DNA of 64,000 nt from UBA5069 sp964560495 (GCA_964560495.1 CAZLMM010000003.1:1-64000), one strand, 5' to 3'; positions 44,877 through 54,138 are shown, counted from the stretch's first letter. Translations and numbers: made by a program. Notes: generated by a model from the letters alone, not told the origin.

Positions 44877-46061
44877 TTATTGCAGACCGGTGAAATCGCT
44901 GGCGGGCCAGTAACCCGAGTCAATGATGGCGGCCTTGACATTCTCCTTGTCAACCGCGATCACCTCTGACGGTTTGGCCGGTACATCAATGACGCCGTTA
45001 TTGTAAGTGTTCGTCTGGGGCGGCGTCTCGCCATTGAGATAGGCGGTGGCTGCAGCGATAGCGTCGGCAGCCAATGTGCGCACATCCTTGAGCACGGTCA
45101 TAGACTGCTTGCCGTCGATGATGTACTGGATAGAGGCCTTCTCGGCATCCTGACCGGTGACCACATAGCTGGCCACATCGGTGTCTGCGGCGAACGCGTC
45201 GGCGATAGCACGGGCGGTGCCGTCATTCGGAGCCAGGATGAAGACGTTGCCCTTGTCTTCCGGCGTCGCCACAGTCAGATTGGCCTCGGCCAGGCTCTTG
45301 GCTGTGTTGAAGTCCCAGTTGGTGGTGATCTGGCCGATGATCTTGGCCATCTCATCGCGGGTCAACTCGGCTTTGTCCTGCAAGGCGATCGCTTCGCTGG
45401 AGTTCTTGATGACGAACGTGCCGTCGACGATCTTGGGCTGCAAGACCTTCCAGGCGCCCTCAAAGAAAAGGAAGGCGTTGTTGTCCGAGGCAGCGCCAGC
45501 ATAGAGATAGAGCGGGTTGCCCGTGCCCGTGGCCTTGTCGATCAGATACTGGCCCTGAGCCTCGCCCACGGCGTTGCTGTCGAAGGTCACATAGTAATCC
45601 ACCGCGTCGGTGCCCAGGATCAGTCGGTCATAAGAAACGACCTTGACGCCCGCATCACGGGCCGCCTGAGCTGCCGCTGCTGCGGCCGCGCCGTCATGTG
45701 GGGTGAGGATGATCACCTTCACGCCTTTGGTGAGCAGAGACTCGACATTGGCTTTCTCTTTCGCAGAATCGCCCTGGCTAAAGAGAATCTCCACCGGCAC
45801 ACCTGCTGTGCCCAGCAATTCCTTGAAGCGCGCTTCGTCCTGAATCCAGCGAGGCTCGTCCTTGGTCGGGAGCACGATGCCCACGGCTGGCGCTCCGCCC
45901 TCCGGCGCCGCCTCGCCGCCTTCTGGCGCTGCTGTTGCTTCGCTGGCAGCCTCTTCTGGCGCTGCGCTGGGTGCAGCGCCGGGCGTGCAGGCCGCCGCCA
46001 GACCAACCAACATCGTCATGATGACAACCAGAATCATGACGCGAAAAATCTTGCTTTGCAT
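44877..46061 (-). CDS. chvE: Multiple-sugar-binding lipoprotein, ChvE-like
   Basis: A 394-residue periplasmic-binding-protein-type lipoprotein. Signal peptide with lipobox LVGLAAACTP (C25), then an Ala/Glu/Pro-rich linker. The mature part matches ChvE: VGIVLPTKDEPRWIQDEARF, VVSYDRLILGTDAVDYYVTF, NVFILAPNDGTARAIADAF and VVTGQDAEKASIQYI. ChvE-type proteins bind several aldoses for import. The start at 46061 has GGAGG upstream. It is the first gene of the operon, with a promoter at 46182-46212. Confidence 0.88.
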   Translation of the reverse strand: MQSKIFRVMILVVIMTMLVGLAAACTPGAAPSAAPEEAASEATAAPEGGEAAPEGGAPAVGIVLPTKDEPRWIQDEARFKELLGTAGVPVEILFSQGDSAKEKANVESLLTKGVKVIILTPHDGAAAAAAAQAARDAGVKVVSYDRLILGTDAVDYYVTFDSNAVGEAQGQYLIDKATGTGNPLYLYAGAASDNNAFLFFEGAWKVLQPKIVDGTFVIKNSSEAIALQDKAELTRDEMAKIIGQITTNWDFNTAKSLAEANLTVATPEDKGNVFILAPNDGTARAIADAFAADTDVASYVVTGQDAEKASIQYIIDGKQSMTVLKDVRTLAADAIAAATAYLNGETPPQTNTYNNGVIDVPAKPSEVIAVDKENVKAAIIDSGYWPASDFTGLQ

Positions 46062-46181
46062 AGAAATACCTCCGGATGTTGAAAATGGATTGAAATGGGA
46101 AGGAGAAGAAGTCGCCGTTAATTGCTCTTTCACGCTGCTCTTAAAAACGGCTGTCTCGTTTCCCAACATTCTGCATCAATC

Positions 46182-46212
46182 ATTCTATCATGGGCAGTTG
46201 AAACCCTGTCAA
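46182..46212 (-). promoter_or_regulatory. Promoter for the ChvE-GguA-GguB operon
   Basis: On the minus strand TTGACA (46207-46212) and TAGAAT (46182-46187) are 19 bases apart. The -10 is preceded by TGA, an extended -10 element that could compensate for the long spacer. Confidence 0.55.
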
Positions 46213-46230
46213 TATGGGGGAACGCGTCAC

Positions 46231-47331
46231 TCACACGTTGAAGCGAAAATGCACTACGTCGCCGTCCTGAACAACGTATTCTTTGCCTTCGATGCGCAAC
46301 TCGCCCGTCTGTTTGGCCGCATGTTCGCCGCCCAGGCGGATATAGGTTTCATAAGAGATCACCTCGGCGCGGATGAAGCCGCGCTCGAAATCTGTGTGAA
46401 TGACGCCGGCCGCCTGGGGCGCCTTGGCCCCCTTGCGCACAGTCCAGGCGCGCACCTCTTTTGGCCCGGCAGTGAAAAAGGTGATCAGCCCCAGCGCGCG
46501 ATAACCCAGGTGAATCACCTGCTCCAGGCCGCTTTCATGGACGCCCAACGATTCCAGAAATTCATGACGCTCGCCGTCCGTCATGCCGGCCATTTCTTCT
46601 TCCAGCTTGGCGCACAGCTTCACCACCTGCGCGCCCTCTTCCGCGGCAACAGCGCGCACCTCCTGGACATAGCCGTTCTCATCCACCAGCGATTCTTCAT
46701 CCACGTTTGCCACATAGATAACAGTTTTGCCGGTGAGAAAGCGCATCTCGTGATTGAGCGCCTGATAGACCTCGCCCTCTCGGTCGGGATAGGCGCGCAC
46801 CGGTTTCCCGGCTTCAAGCAAGGTCTTCAGTTCCAGCGCCAGCTCGTAGACGGGCTGGAGTTTGCGGTCGCCCTTCACCTGACGCGCCAATTTGTCCAGC
46901 TTGTTGTCGATCTGTTGCAAGTCGGCCAGGATCAACTCCAGGTTGATCACCTCTATGTCGTCGCGTGGGCTTGGCTGGGCCGACACGTGAATGACATTCG
47001 GGTCGTCGAAACAGCGCACCACCTGGACGATGGCCGCAGTGTCACGGATGTTGGCCAGAAACTGGTTGCCAAGCCCCTCACCCTTGCTCGCCCCTCGCAC
47101 CAGCCCGGCGATGTCGACGAACTCGACGGTCGTGGAGATGATCCGTTCTGGCTTGACCAAAGCAGCCAACTTCTCCAGACGTGGATCGGGCACGGCCACG
47201 ACAGCCTTATTTGGCTCGATGGTGCAAAACGGGTAATTGGCGACCTGTGCGTTTTGCGTTTCGGTCAATGCGTTGAAGGTTGTGCTCTTGCCCACATTGG
47301 GCAGGCCAACAATGCCAATGCTCAGCGCCAT
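46231..47331 (-). CDS. ychF: YchF/Obg-like ATPase
   Basis: A 366-residue YchF protein, full length for the family. The P-loop is IGIVGLPNVGKSTTFNAL, switch regions include VEFVDIAGLVRGASKGEGLG, the ATP-specific G4 replacement is NVDE (in VIYVANVDEESL), a coiled coil lies around 130-200, and a TGS-like domain ends in VVQDGDVVHFRFNV. YchF binds ribosomes and ATP and is conserved in almost all bacteria. The ATG at 47331 gives the canonical start MALSIGIVGLPNVG. Its gene follows the DtxR-family gene by 16 bases on the same strand. Confidence 0.97.
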   Translation of the reverse strand: MALSIGIVGLPNVGKSTTFNALTETQNAQVANYPFCTIEPNKAVVAVPDPRLEKLAALVKPERIISTTVEFVDIAGLVRGASKGEGLGNQFLANIRDTAAIVQVVRCFDDPNVIHVSAQPSPRDDIEVINLELILADLQQIDNKLDKLARQVKGDRKLQPVYELALELKTLLEAGKPVRAYPDREGEVYQALNHEMRFLTGKTVIYVANVDEESLVDENGYVQEVRAVAAEEGAQVVKLCAKLEEEMAGMTDGERHEFLESLGVHESGLEQVIHLGYRALGLITFFTAGPKEVRAWTVRKGAKAPQAAGVIHTDFERGFIRAEVISYETYIRLGGEHAAKQTGELRIEGKEYVVQDGDVVHFRFNV

Positions 47332-47347
47332 AGTTCAATCCATGCTC

Positions 47348-48034
47348 TCATGCCTTCACCACCAGGATCTGCCCCGCCATCTCGTGGGCCAATGCGTGCT
47401 GGTCACCATCCACTTCCACAAGCAGCGGTCCGTCGAAAGGCGCCCTCTCCAACGATATAACAACGGCGTCAGGATAGAGACCCAACGAACCCAGGTAGGC
47501 CAGGCGGTTTGGGTCCTGCACCAACACGCGCACCACCCGATAGGGTCGATCCAGCTCGATGACAGTGAGTGGCGCGCCGATCACTGCGCCGATCTGTCCA
47601 TCTTTGGTGGGGATGGGGTCGCCATGCGGGTCGACCGTTGGGTCATCCAGCGCCGCAGCGATGGCGTCTTCCAATGCTTCGCTGATGACATGCTCCAGCT
47701 TTTCCGCCTCGTCGTGCACTTGATCCCAGGGTAGATTGAGTTTTTTGTGGAGATAAAGCTCCAGGAGTCGGTGATGGCGAAGCACCTCCAGCGCCACACG
47801 CACGCCTGCCTCGGTCAAGGCAATGCTCTGATACGGTTCATAGATCACCAGGTCTAACTCAGCCAGCCGCTTCACCATGTTGGTGGTGGACGCCGGCGAC
47901 ACATCCAGATGGCTCGCCAAAGCCGAATTGTTGACCTTGATTCCTTGGGACTGCAACGTATAGATGGCTTTGATATAGTCTTCGTGCGCCGGCGTCAACG
48001 TCTTCGAGTCCGCCGATGAATCAATTTTAGTCAT
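47348..48034 (-). CDS. DtxR/MntR-family metal-dependent repressor
   Basis: A 228-residue DtxR-family regulator. The N-terminal winged helix (HEDYIKAIYTLQSQGIKVNN, then LASHLDVSPASTTNMVKRL) is followed by the dimerisation and metal-binding region (RHHRLLELYLHKKLNLPW, DEAEKLEHVISEALEDAI) containing the expected His and Glu residues, and a C-terminal FeoA/SH3-like domain from about residue 150. Family members sense Fe(II) or Mn(II) and repress uptake genes; which metal is used cannot be told. The promoter places transcription at or next to the start codon, so the mRNA is probably leaderless, and a near-perfect palindrome overlaps the start, suggesting autoregulation. Confidence 0.9.
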   Translation of the reverse strand: MTKIDSSADSKTLTPAHEDYIKAIYTLQSQGIKVNNSALASHLDVSPASTTNMVKRLAELDLVIYEPYQSIALTEAGVRVALEVLRHHRLLELYLHKKLNLPWDQVHDEAEKLEHVISEALEDAIAAALDDPTVDPHGDPIPTKDGQIGAVIGAPLTVIELDRPYRVVRVLVQDPNRLAYLGSLGLYPDAVVISLERAPFDGPLLVEVDGDQHALAHEMAGQILVVKA

Positions 48035-48070
48035 GATTAAATTCTACTGACTCATGGCGGAGCGTGTCAA
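48026..48070 (-). promoter_or_regulatory. dtxR promoter with palindrome over the start codon
   Basis: On the minus strand TTGACA (48065-48070) and TAGAAT (48041-48046) are 18 bases apart. The -10 ends only 6 bases before the ATG (48034), so transcription should begin at or beside the start codon. TTTAGTCATGATTAAA (48026-48041) is a 16-base palindrome with 7 of 8 half-site pairs matching and is centred on this start. Confidence 0.65.
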
Positions 48071-48074
48071 CATT

Positions 48075-48788
48075 CTATACGTTCGTCTCGATCTCCTGGC
48101 AGAGTTTTTCGCACAGGCCAAGAAACTGTGGCTTCCAGCGGTCATGCAATTGTAACGGATCGATCCAGGCCAGCGGCCGGCTCTCGCCTGGCAGATGCAC
48201 CAAATCCACGAGCGCCTCGTCCAAGACTTTCATGTGAGAGTCGCGGCTGGGATAGACGCCGAAGATCGACTGGTTGGCTTCCAGTGGCGGAATGCGGTCT
48301 GTCGTCTCCGCACACCAGCGGTTCACCTCGTTGAAAAAAAGGCGCAGGGGGTGATAGCGACGATGAACATTGGGCGCACACGCAACAAACTGCTGCCAGA
48401 ATGCGGGATGGACAAAACTGCGTTCCGCCCGTTCCCCAGCAAAGTGATAGAGCGTCGCCAGCACATTGGCGCCGCTGTCCAGCAAGGCGCGTGCGGCGCC
48501 CAGATAGCCAATCATAAACGACCGCGTCAGGATCGCCGCCTTGCTCTCGCCGTCGCGTTCCAGACGGTGGCGCTTGCGGGCGTCTTCCATGAGAAAAGCG
48601 AACATTTCCACATCAGCCATGCGTGCGCAGACGCTCTCCGCCAGCAAGATGGCGATGTGCGTCGTAGCGCCTCGCCGCTGGGTAACGGACAGAGCGCGGT
48701 CGAAGTGTTCGTCCAGCTTGAGAAAGCAGTTGGGCACAGGCTGCTCAGAAAGACGGTAGGCGGTGCGCCGGTAGAAATTGGTCGGCAT
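48075..48788 (-). CDS. Protein of unknown function
   Basis: A 237-residue protein that I do not recognise. It is probably cytoplasmic: no signal peptide or membrane helix. It has aromatic and His-rich segments such as YHFAGERAERSFVHPAFWQQF and SRPLAWIDPLQLHDRWKPQF, and an N-terminal helical part with MADVEMFAFLMEDARKRH. It lies 7 bases after the RecN stop on the same strand, so it is probably co-transcribed with recN. The start ATG 48788 gives an unbroken frame of normal codon use. Confidence 0.7.
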   Translation of the reverse strand: MPTNFYRRTAYRLSEQPVPNCFLKLDEHFDRALSVTQRRGATTHIAILLAESVCARMADVEMFAFLMEDARKRHRLERDGESKAAILTRSFMIGYLGAARALLDSGANVLATLYHFAGERAERSFVHPAFWQQFVACAPNVHRRYHPLRLFFNEVNRWCAETTDRIPPLEANQSIFGVYPSRDSHMKVLDEALVDLVHLPGESRPLAWIDPLQLHDRWKPQFLGLCEKLCQEIETNV

Positions 48789-48795
48789 GGCCTGC

Positions 48796-50574
48796 TCACG
48801 CCTTCACCGTCGCCACGTCGGCCAGCATCTCTTCCACCGAACGACGTCCGGCCTCCGATAGCGCGCCGAGCATGGCCGTCAGCTCGGCCACACGCTCTTC
48901 GTCCGTCAGCGTCTGCACCACTGTGTTGGTGCGCTCCTCTCCATCCACCAGGCGCACCTGCTTGCCCACTGTGAAATGACAATCGCCAAAAGCCGCCAGT
49001 TGGGGCAGGTGGGTGATGCAGAGCACCTGATGCATGACTGCGCCGTTCTCCTGCGCGGCTTTCTGGCCGGTGAGCATCCATAGCTTTTGCCCCACGATGG
49101 CGCCCACGCGCCCGCCGATGCCCTGGTCGATCTCATCGAAGATGAGCGTGGGTGTTGCGTCGGCGTGGGTGAGTACGCCCTTGAGCGCCAGCATCAGCCG
49201 CGCCGTTTCGCCGCCAGAGGCTACCCTGGCCATGGGTTTGAGCGGCTCACCCGGATTAGCGCTGATCAGAAATTCCACCTGGTCGACGCCGGTGCTGTCG
49301 AAGGCAACGCGACGCCCATCCGGCAAGATCGCGCCGTCGCTGCGCGCCGTTTGCTCGACCGCCACGCCAAAGCGGGCGCGGCTCATCTTCAGGTCCGCCA
49401 GCTCTTGCTCTACGGCGCGGCTCAACCGTTCGCCGGCGACTGTGCGTTGGCTGCTCAGCTCTGCCGCCAGCTTGCCGATCTTGCCCAGCAACGTCTCTTC
49501 GCGCTTTTCCAGGTCGGCGGTCTTGGCCTCCCAGTTGCTCAACTCGTCCAGTTCTTTTTGGGCTGCCGCGCCAAATGCGTTGATCTGCTCGATGGAGTCG
49601 CCATATTTGCGCTTCAGGTTGGCGATCAGCTCGAGCCGCTCTTCCACTTCTGTCAGCCGCTCCGGGTTGAATTCCAACGAATCGGCGTAGTCTTCCAGGG
49701 TGCGCGCCAGATCACCGAGCTGCTCCAACAAAGCCTGTCCGTCGTTGGCTGCGTTCTGCATGTCCGGGTCGATGCGCGCCAGTTTCTCAATACGCCCCAC
49801 GGCCTCGCCCACCAGATCGAGCGCGCCCGGCATGTCGCCATCGCCCCGACTCAGGATCGCTTCGGCAGCCTGGGCCAACTTTAGCAGCGTTTCGGCATTG
49901 GCCAGACGGCGGCGTTCGCTCTCCAGTTCGCCGTCCTCGCCCAGCTGTAGACGCGCCAGCGCAATTTCCTCCGTCTGAAAGCTAAGCAGGTCGAAACGTT
50001 GGGCCACCGTGCGGGCATCCTGGCGCAGGCGCTGCAGCTCGTTGCGCACACCGCGTAGAGCCGCCACCTCGGTCGCAACCTGCTTGCGCAAAGGCAGTAG
50101 ATTGGCGAAACGATCGAGCAGATGAACGTGGGTCTTGGGGCGCAACAGATTCAGATGTTCGCCCTGGCCATGGATATCGATCAGGTTGCTGGCAATCTCC
50201 GCCACCATCTGCAGGCTGACTGCCCGACCATTCACCCGGCAGACATTGCGTCCGTTCAAGCGCACTTCGCGGCCCAGCATGAGCCACTCAGGCGCATCCG
50301 GGTCATCCAGCCCTTCCGCCGCCAGCAGGCGGCGCACCTCATCCGCCGCGTCGCCTGCTGGCGGCAAGGCAAAGGTCGCTTCGATGGATGCCATGTCGGT
50401 CCCGGCGCGCACCCACTCTGCTGCGGCGCGGTCGCCCAACAACAGGCCGATAGCGTCGATGATGATGGACTTGCCTGCGCCTGTTTCGCCCGTGAGGATG
50501 TTCAACCCCGGCCCAAAATAGAGATGCAGGTCGTCAATGATGGCGAAATTGCGAATGTGCAGTTCATGCAGCAT
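48796..50574 (-). CDS. recN: DNA repair protein RecN
   Basis: A 592-residue SMC-like ATPase. Walker A is LTGETGAGKSIIIDAIG (about 28-44), an N-terminal HELHIRNFAIIDDLHLYFGP precedes it, long coiled-coil arms fill the middle, and the C-terminal half has the ABC-type signature ASGGETARLMLALK with Walker B TLIFDEIDQGIGG. RecN helps double-strand break repair. The frame is open further upstream, but ATG 50574 gives the family's MLHELHIRNFAI start. A TGCTATACT extended -10 lies 150 bases upstream. The next gene starts after 7 bases. Confidence 0.95.
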   Translation of the reverse strand: MLHELHIRNFAIIDDLHLYFGPGLNILTGETGAGKSIIIDAIGLLLGDRAAAEWVRAGTDMASIEATFALPPAGDAADEVRRLLAAEGLDDPDAPEWLMLGREVRLNGRNVCRVNGRAVSLQMVAEIASNLIDIHGQGEHLNLLRPKTHVHLLDRFANLLPLRKQVATEVAALRGVRNELQRLRQDARTVAQRFDLLSFQTEEIALARLQLGEDGELESERRRLANAETLLKLAQAAEAILSRGDGDMPGALDLVGEAVGRIEKLARIDPDMQNAANDGQALLEQLGDLARTLEDYADSLEFNPERLTEVEERLELIANLKRKYGDSIEQINAFGAAAQKELDELSNWEAKTADLEKREETLLGKIGKLAAELSSQRTVAGERLSRAVEQELADLKMSRARFGVAVEQTARSDGAILPDGRRVAFDSTGVDQVEFLISANPGEPLKPMARVASGGETARLMLALKGVLTHADATPTLIFDEIDQGIGGRVGAIVGQKLWMLTGQKAAQENGAVMHQVLCITHLPQLAAFGDCHFTVGKQVRLVDGEERTNTVVQTLTDEERVAELTAMLGALSEAGRRSVEEMLADVATVKA

Positions 50575-50725
50575 GGATGATGAAGCACCTTCTACTGGTC
50601 TCCAAATTGGCTCGTCATATCGCCGCCACCCATTAAATCCATGGGTCACGAGTGACTGGCGACGCATGAATTGCCAACTTGGCGAGTAATCAGGCAGTCC
50701 TTGGGCTGCGACAAAAACACGTTTC

Positions 50726-50734
50726 AGTATAGCA
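50726..50734 (-). promoter_or_regulatory. Extended -10 promoter for recN
   Basis: TGCTATACT on the minus strand (-10 TATACT with the TGn extension). No good -35 hexamer is visible 17 bases further. It lies 58 bases from the divergent tetR promoter. Confidence 0.4.
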
Positions 50735-50788
50735 CAAATGATCGATCCTGGCCGCATGGAAAAAACAGATATGTCAAAACAGAAACGC

Positions 50789-50842
50789 TTGACAAGCGAT
50801 GAAAATCGGTCTATACTGTCGCTATTGACTGACGGTCAGTCA
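50789..50842 (+). promoter_or_regulatory. tetR promoter and palindromic operator
   Basis: TTGACA (50789-50794), a 17-base spacer and TATACT (50812-50817) give a near-consensus promoter. Directly after it TGACTGAC, a central G and GTCAGTCA (50826-50842) form a perfect 17-base palindrome covering the predicted transcription start, a typical TetR-type operator position. This arrangement also shows that the true start codon lies downstream at 50861. Confidence 0.85.
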
Positions 50843-50860
50843 GTAGAGATCAGAGGGAAC

Positions 50861-51541
50861 ATGCCCCGCAACGTCAAGGAGTTTGACGAACGATATACTG
50901 AATTTCTGGACGTGGCCCAGCGCCTTTTTTATCAGAAAGGCTATGATCAAACCACGATCCAGGACATCATCAGCGCCATGGGTGTGGCGAAGGGGTTGTT
51001 CTATCACTACTTCCGCTCCAAAGGCGATCTGCTCGATGCCCTGATCGACCGGTCGCTGGCGCAGGCCGTACATCTCGTCGCGCCTCTCGTGACGGATGCG
51101 TCACTTGATGCAACAACAAAGTTCAACCGTATCTTTCGCGACATGGGCGCCTGGAAGCTCTCTAACAAAGAGTTCTTTTTGGAACTGCTGCGCGTCATGA
51201 TGCGCGATGAGAATGTGTTGCTGCGGGTCAAGATGTGGCAAGGCACGCTGCGCGCAATCACGCCGTTGCTGGCGGAAGTGATCCGCCAGGGCGTGAACGA
51301 GGGCGTCTATGACGTCGACTTTCCAGACGAAAGCGCACAGATTCTGCTGGAGATGGGGCAGGCGCTCTCCAATTCGCTCAATCATCTGCTGCTCACTCAT
51401 GAACCGGGTATAGACAGGCTCGCCAGCCTGGATCGCCACGTCGCCGCCTATCAGTCGGGCGTAGAGCGGATGTTAGGTGCGCAGCCTGGTTCGATACAGA
51501 TTCTTCAGTACGACCAGATCAGGCACTGGCTCGAACCGTGA
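50861..51541 (+). CDS. TetR/AcrR-family transcriptional regulator
   Basis: A 226-residue TetR-type repressor. The N-terminal helix-turn-helix is RYTEFLDVAQRLFYQKGYDQ followed by TIQDIISAMGVAKGLFYHYF, with the family's K-x-x-x-Y-x-Y-F recognition helix (GLFYHYFRSK). The remaining residues form the helical ligand-binding domain. It precedes the four-gene export operon and probably represses it and itself through the palindrome at 50826-50842. I chose ATG 50861, with GAGGG upstream, although the frame is open to 50738; starting there would place the promoter and operator inside the gene. Confidence 0.92.
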   Translation: MPRNVKEFDERYTEFLDVAQRLFYQKGYDQTTIQDIISAMGVAKGLFYHYFRSKGDLLDALIDRSLAQAVHLVAPLVTDASLDATTKFNRIFRDMGAWKLSNKEFFLELLRVMMRDENVLLRVKMWQGTLRAITPLLAEVIRQGVNEGVYDVDFPDESAQILLEMGQALSNSLNHLLLTHEPGIDRLASLDRHVAAYQSGVERMLGAQPGSIQILQYDQIRHWLEP

Positions 51542-51565
51542 CATTGGTCTCATGGGGAGGTGATT

Positions 51566-52795
51566 GTGAACTCGTCAATCAAAATGGCATGGCGCAATAT
51601 GTGGCGCAACTGGCGACGCACCATCATCGCGCTCATCGCCATCGTTCTCGGCTTGATCTTGCTGCTCTTTTTCGACGGCATCATCAAGGGTTCGGATCAG
51701 GCCATCTTTGGCAACGCCGTGCGCGTCTATGGGGGCAACATTCAGGTCCACGCGCCTGGTTACCGCGAGAAAGTGCATCGCCTCCCCTTGCTTCCGTTGG
51801 CCGACGCCGACGCAGTGGTTCAGGCGGCCCAGACGCAACCAGAGGTGACAGCGGCCGTCAAGCGCATCCAGACAGGCGGCTTGGTGAACAGCCGCGAAGG
51901 CGCCTTCCCTGTGGTGATCACAGCCATCGAGCCGGGCGCCGAGGCGCCCCATAGCATCCAGGCGGAAAACATCGTCCAGGGGCGCTTCCTCCTCGACGAT
52001 GAAGGCGATGCGGTCGTCATTGGCAAGGGACTGGCCGATCTGATCAAGGCGAACGTGGGCGACCGCATCAGCTTATTGGGACACAGCAAACAAGAGACCA
52101 TGCGCCAGCGCACTATGACGGTGGTGGGAATCTTCGACCTGCGCGCGCCTGACTTGGAGAGGGGCGTCGTCTTCATGACGCTGCCCGAGGCCCAGGATCT
52201 TTACAATCTGCGCGGCCAGGCGACCGAAGTGGCAATTACACTGACCAACGTGGCGCAAGAGGCGGCCGTGATGGCGCGACTGCAAGACGCATTGCCTGCC
52301 TACGAGGTTGACTCGTGGGCTACGCTGCGCCCCGAGATACGCGAGACCATGGACGCCAAGCAGGTCTTCACATCGGTCTTCGGCCTGATCGTGGTGCTCA
52401 TTGCCAGCATCGGCATCCTGAATTTGCAGCTGATGGCCGTCTTCGAACGTACGCGTGAGATGGGTGTGCTGGCCGCATTGGGCTGGAAGGGACGACAAAT
52501 CATGAACCTCTTCCTGATCGAAGGGACGCTCATCGGTGTGGTGGGCGCAGTGGTGGGTTGCGCGCTGGGCGCTGCGCTGCTCATGGCTGTCGCCAGTGTG
52601 GGGATCGGCTTTTCCTTCGCATCGGGCATGGGGGAGATCACCGCGCTCATGGGCGACCGTCTTTATCCCAGCGTCGATGCGACATCCATCATCGTCCGTG
52701 GCGTAGTGGTTGCGATCATCGCTGCGCTTGCCTCGCTCTACCCGGCATGGCAGGCAGGCCGCAAAGAGCCAGCCCAGGCGCTCCACCATGTGTAG
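51566..52795 (+). CDS. FtsX/MacB-LolE-like ABC transporter permease (first)
   Basis: A permease with one N-terminal and three C-terminal hydrophobic segments (NWRRTIIALIAIVLGLILLL; then FTSVFGLIVVLIASIGILNL and following helices), separated by a large extracytoplasmic domain. The C-terminal FtsX region contains FERTREMGVLAALGWKGRQI, the family's coupling-helix motif. Such permeases work with an ATPase and often a membrane fusion protein to export lipids, peptides or drugs. I chose GTG 51566, five bases after GGAGG; GTG 51560 overlaps that motif. It begins 24 bases after the tetR stop. Confidence 0.88.
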   Translation: MNSSIKMAWRNMWRNWRRTIIALIAIVLGLILLLFFDGIIKGSDQAIFGNAVRVYGGNIQVHAPGYREKVHRLPLLPLADADAVVQAAQTQPEVTAAVKRIQTGGLVNSREGAFPVVITAIEPGAEAPHSIQAENIVQGRFLLDDEGDAVVIGKGLADLIKANVGDRISLLGHSKQETMRQRTMTVVGIFDLRAPDLERGVVFMTLPEAQDLYNLRGQATEVAITLTNVAQEAAVMARLQDALPAYEVDSWATLRPEIRETMDAKQVFTSVFGLIVVLIASIGILNLQLMAVFERTREMGVLAALGWKGRQIMNLFLIEGTLIGVVGAVVGCALGAALLMAVASVGIGFSFASGMGEITALMGDRLYPSVDATSIIVRGVVVAIIAALASLYPAWQAGRKEPAQALHHV

Positions 52796-52863
52796 GCCGC
52801 GACCGAGTGGAAAATGCGAGCATGGACAGTGGGCGCGCTTAGGCGAATAGGGAGAGAGGCGCC

Positions 52864-54090
52864 ATGACATTCATGAGACTGTGGGTGATCGCCTATCGCG
52901 ATCTGGGGCGCAATCGGCGACGGTCGATCTTGACCCTCATGGCCGTGGCCCTGGGTCTGGGGCTGCTTATCGTGCTCAACGGCTTCATCGCCGGCGTGAT
53001 GAGCGACGCGATGGAAAACAGCATCCGTCTGCAGACCGGCCATGTACAGGTGCGCGCCGATTCCTATCAGGAACAAAAGGTGAGTCTGCAATGGAAAGAC
53101 CTGCTCAAGGACCCGAATGAGCTGGCGACCCAGGCCCAGGCTCTCGCCGGGGTGAGCGCGGCTGCGCCGGTGCTGTGGGTGAACGGCATCCTCAGCACGC
53201 GCGATGAGTCAGTCGGTCTGCGCATCTACGGCATCGAACCGGCAGCCCAGTTTCATGCACCCATCCAGCAGGGTACTCTAGCTGGCGCTTATCTGACGCC
53301 CGATGATCGCAGCGGCATCTTGCTGGGCAAGCGCCTGGCGGACAACTTGGGGTTGGGCGTCGATCAAAACGTGAGCCTGACAGTCATCGACGCTAACGGC
53401 GAGCCAGAAGAGGCAGTCTTCACTATTCGCGGCTTGTTTTCCACAGGTGTGGCCGCCTATGACGAAAGCGCGGTCTTCATGCCGCTGGCCAAGGCGCAGG
53501 CGCTCACACGCACCGAAGGGCGCGCCAGCGCAATCGTCATGCTGCTCAACGAGGAAGAGGCCGCCGCCCAGACTGCCGCCAGTCTGCAAGCGCCAGGCCT
53601 TTCGGCGTTTACCTGGCAAGAGCTGAATCGACTGGCCCTGGACGCCGTCGAGAGCGCCATGAGTTTCTATGTCATTCTCGACGCCATCGTCATGCTCATC
53701 GTGGCCGTGATCATCGCCAATACGCTGCTCATGTCTGTTTTCGAGCGCATCCGCGAGATGGGCATCCTGGCCGCGTTAGGGATGAAGGGACGGCAGATCA
53801 TGGGGATGTTTCTGATGGAGGCGTGCATCCTGGGCCTGCTCGGCGTCATTGTCGGCGTCGGCATCGGCAGCCTCGGCATTGTCTATCTGGCGCAGGTGGG
53901 CATTGCCACTGGCGACATGGGCGCGGCGTCGCCCGGCATTGCCATTGGCGATGTCATGCGCGCCCGCTTTGTACCAGAGACCATGGCGAAGCTGTCCTTC
54001 TGGACCCTGGCGATCATTGTGCTGGCGTCGCTCTATCCCGCCTGGTATGCCGCCCGGTTGGAGCCGGTGGAAGCGTTGCGGGCAACATAG
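52864..54090 (+). CDS. FtsX/MacB-LolE-like ABC transporter permease (second)
   Basis: A 408-residue paralogue of the preceding permease with the same layout: NRRRSILTLMAVALGLGLLI as first membrane segment, a large outer domain, and FERIREMGILAALGMKGRQIM as coupling motif before the last helices. Two different permeases suggest a heterodimeric complex, as in LolCE. It lies 68 bases after the first permease and 48 bases before the ATPase gene. Confidence 0.88.
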   Translation: MTFMRLWVIAYRDLGRNRRRSILTLMAVALGLGLLIVLNGFIAGVMSDAMENSIRLQTGHVQVRADSYQEQKVSLQWKDLLKDPNELATQAQALAGVSAAAPVLWVNGILSTRDESVGLRIYGIEPAAQFHAPIQQGTLAGAYLTPDDRSGILLGKRLADNLGLGVDQNVSLTVIDANGEPEEAVFTIRGLFSTGVAAYDESAVFMPLAKAQALTRTEGRASAIVMLLNEEEAAAQTAASLQAPGLSAFTWQELNRLALDAVESAMSFYVILDAIVMLIVAVIIANTLLMSVFERIREMGILAALGMKGRQIMGMFLMEACILGLLGVIVGVGIGSLGIVYLAQVGIATGDMGAASPGIAIGDVMRARFVPETMAKLSFWTLAIIVLASLYPAWYAARLEPVEALRAT

Positions 54091-54138
54091 AATGTTCAGA
54101 AAAATTCGTAGCTGCGGAACAGAAAGTCGAGCGCCTTC

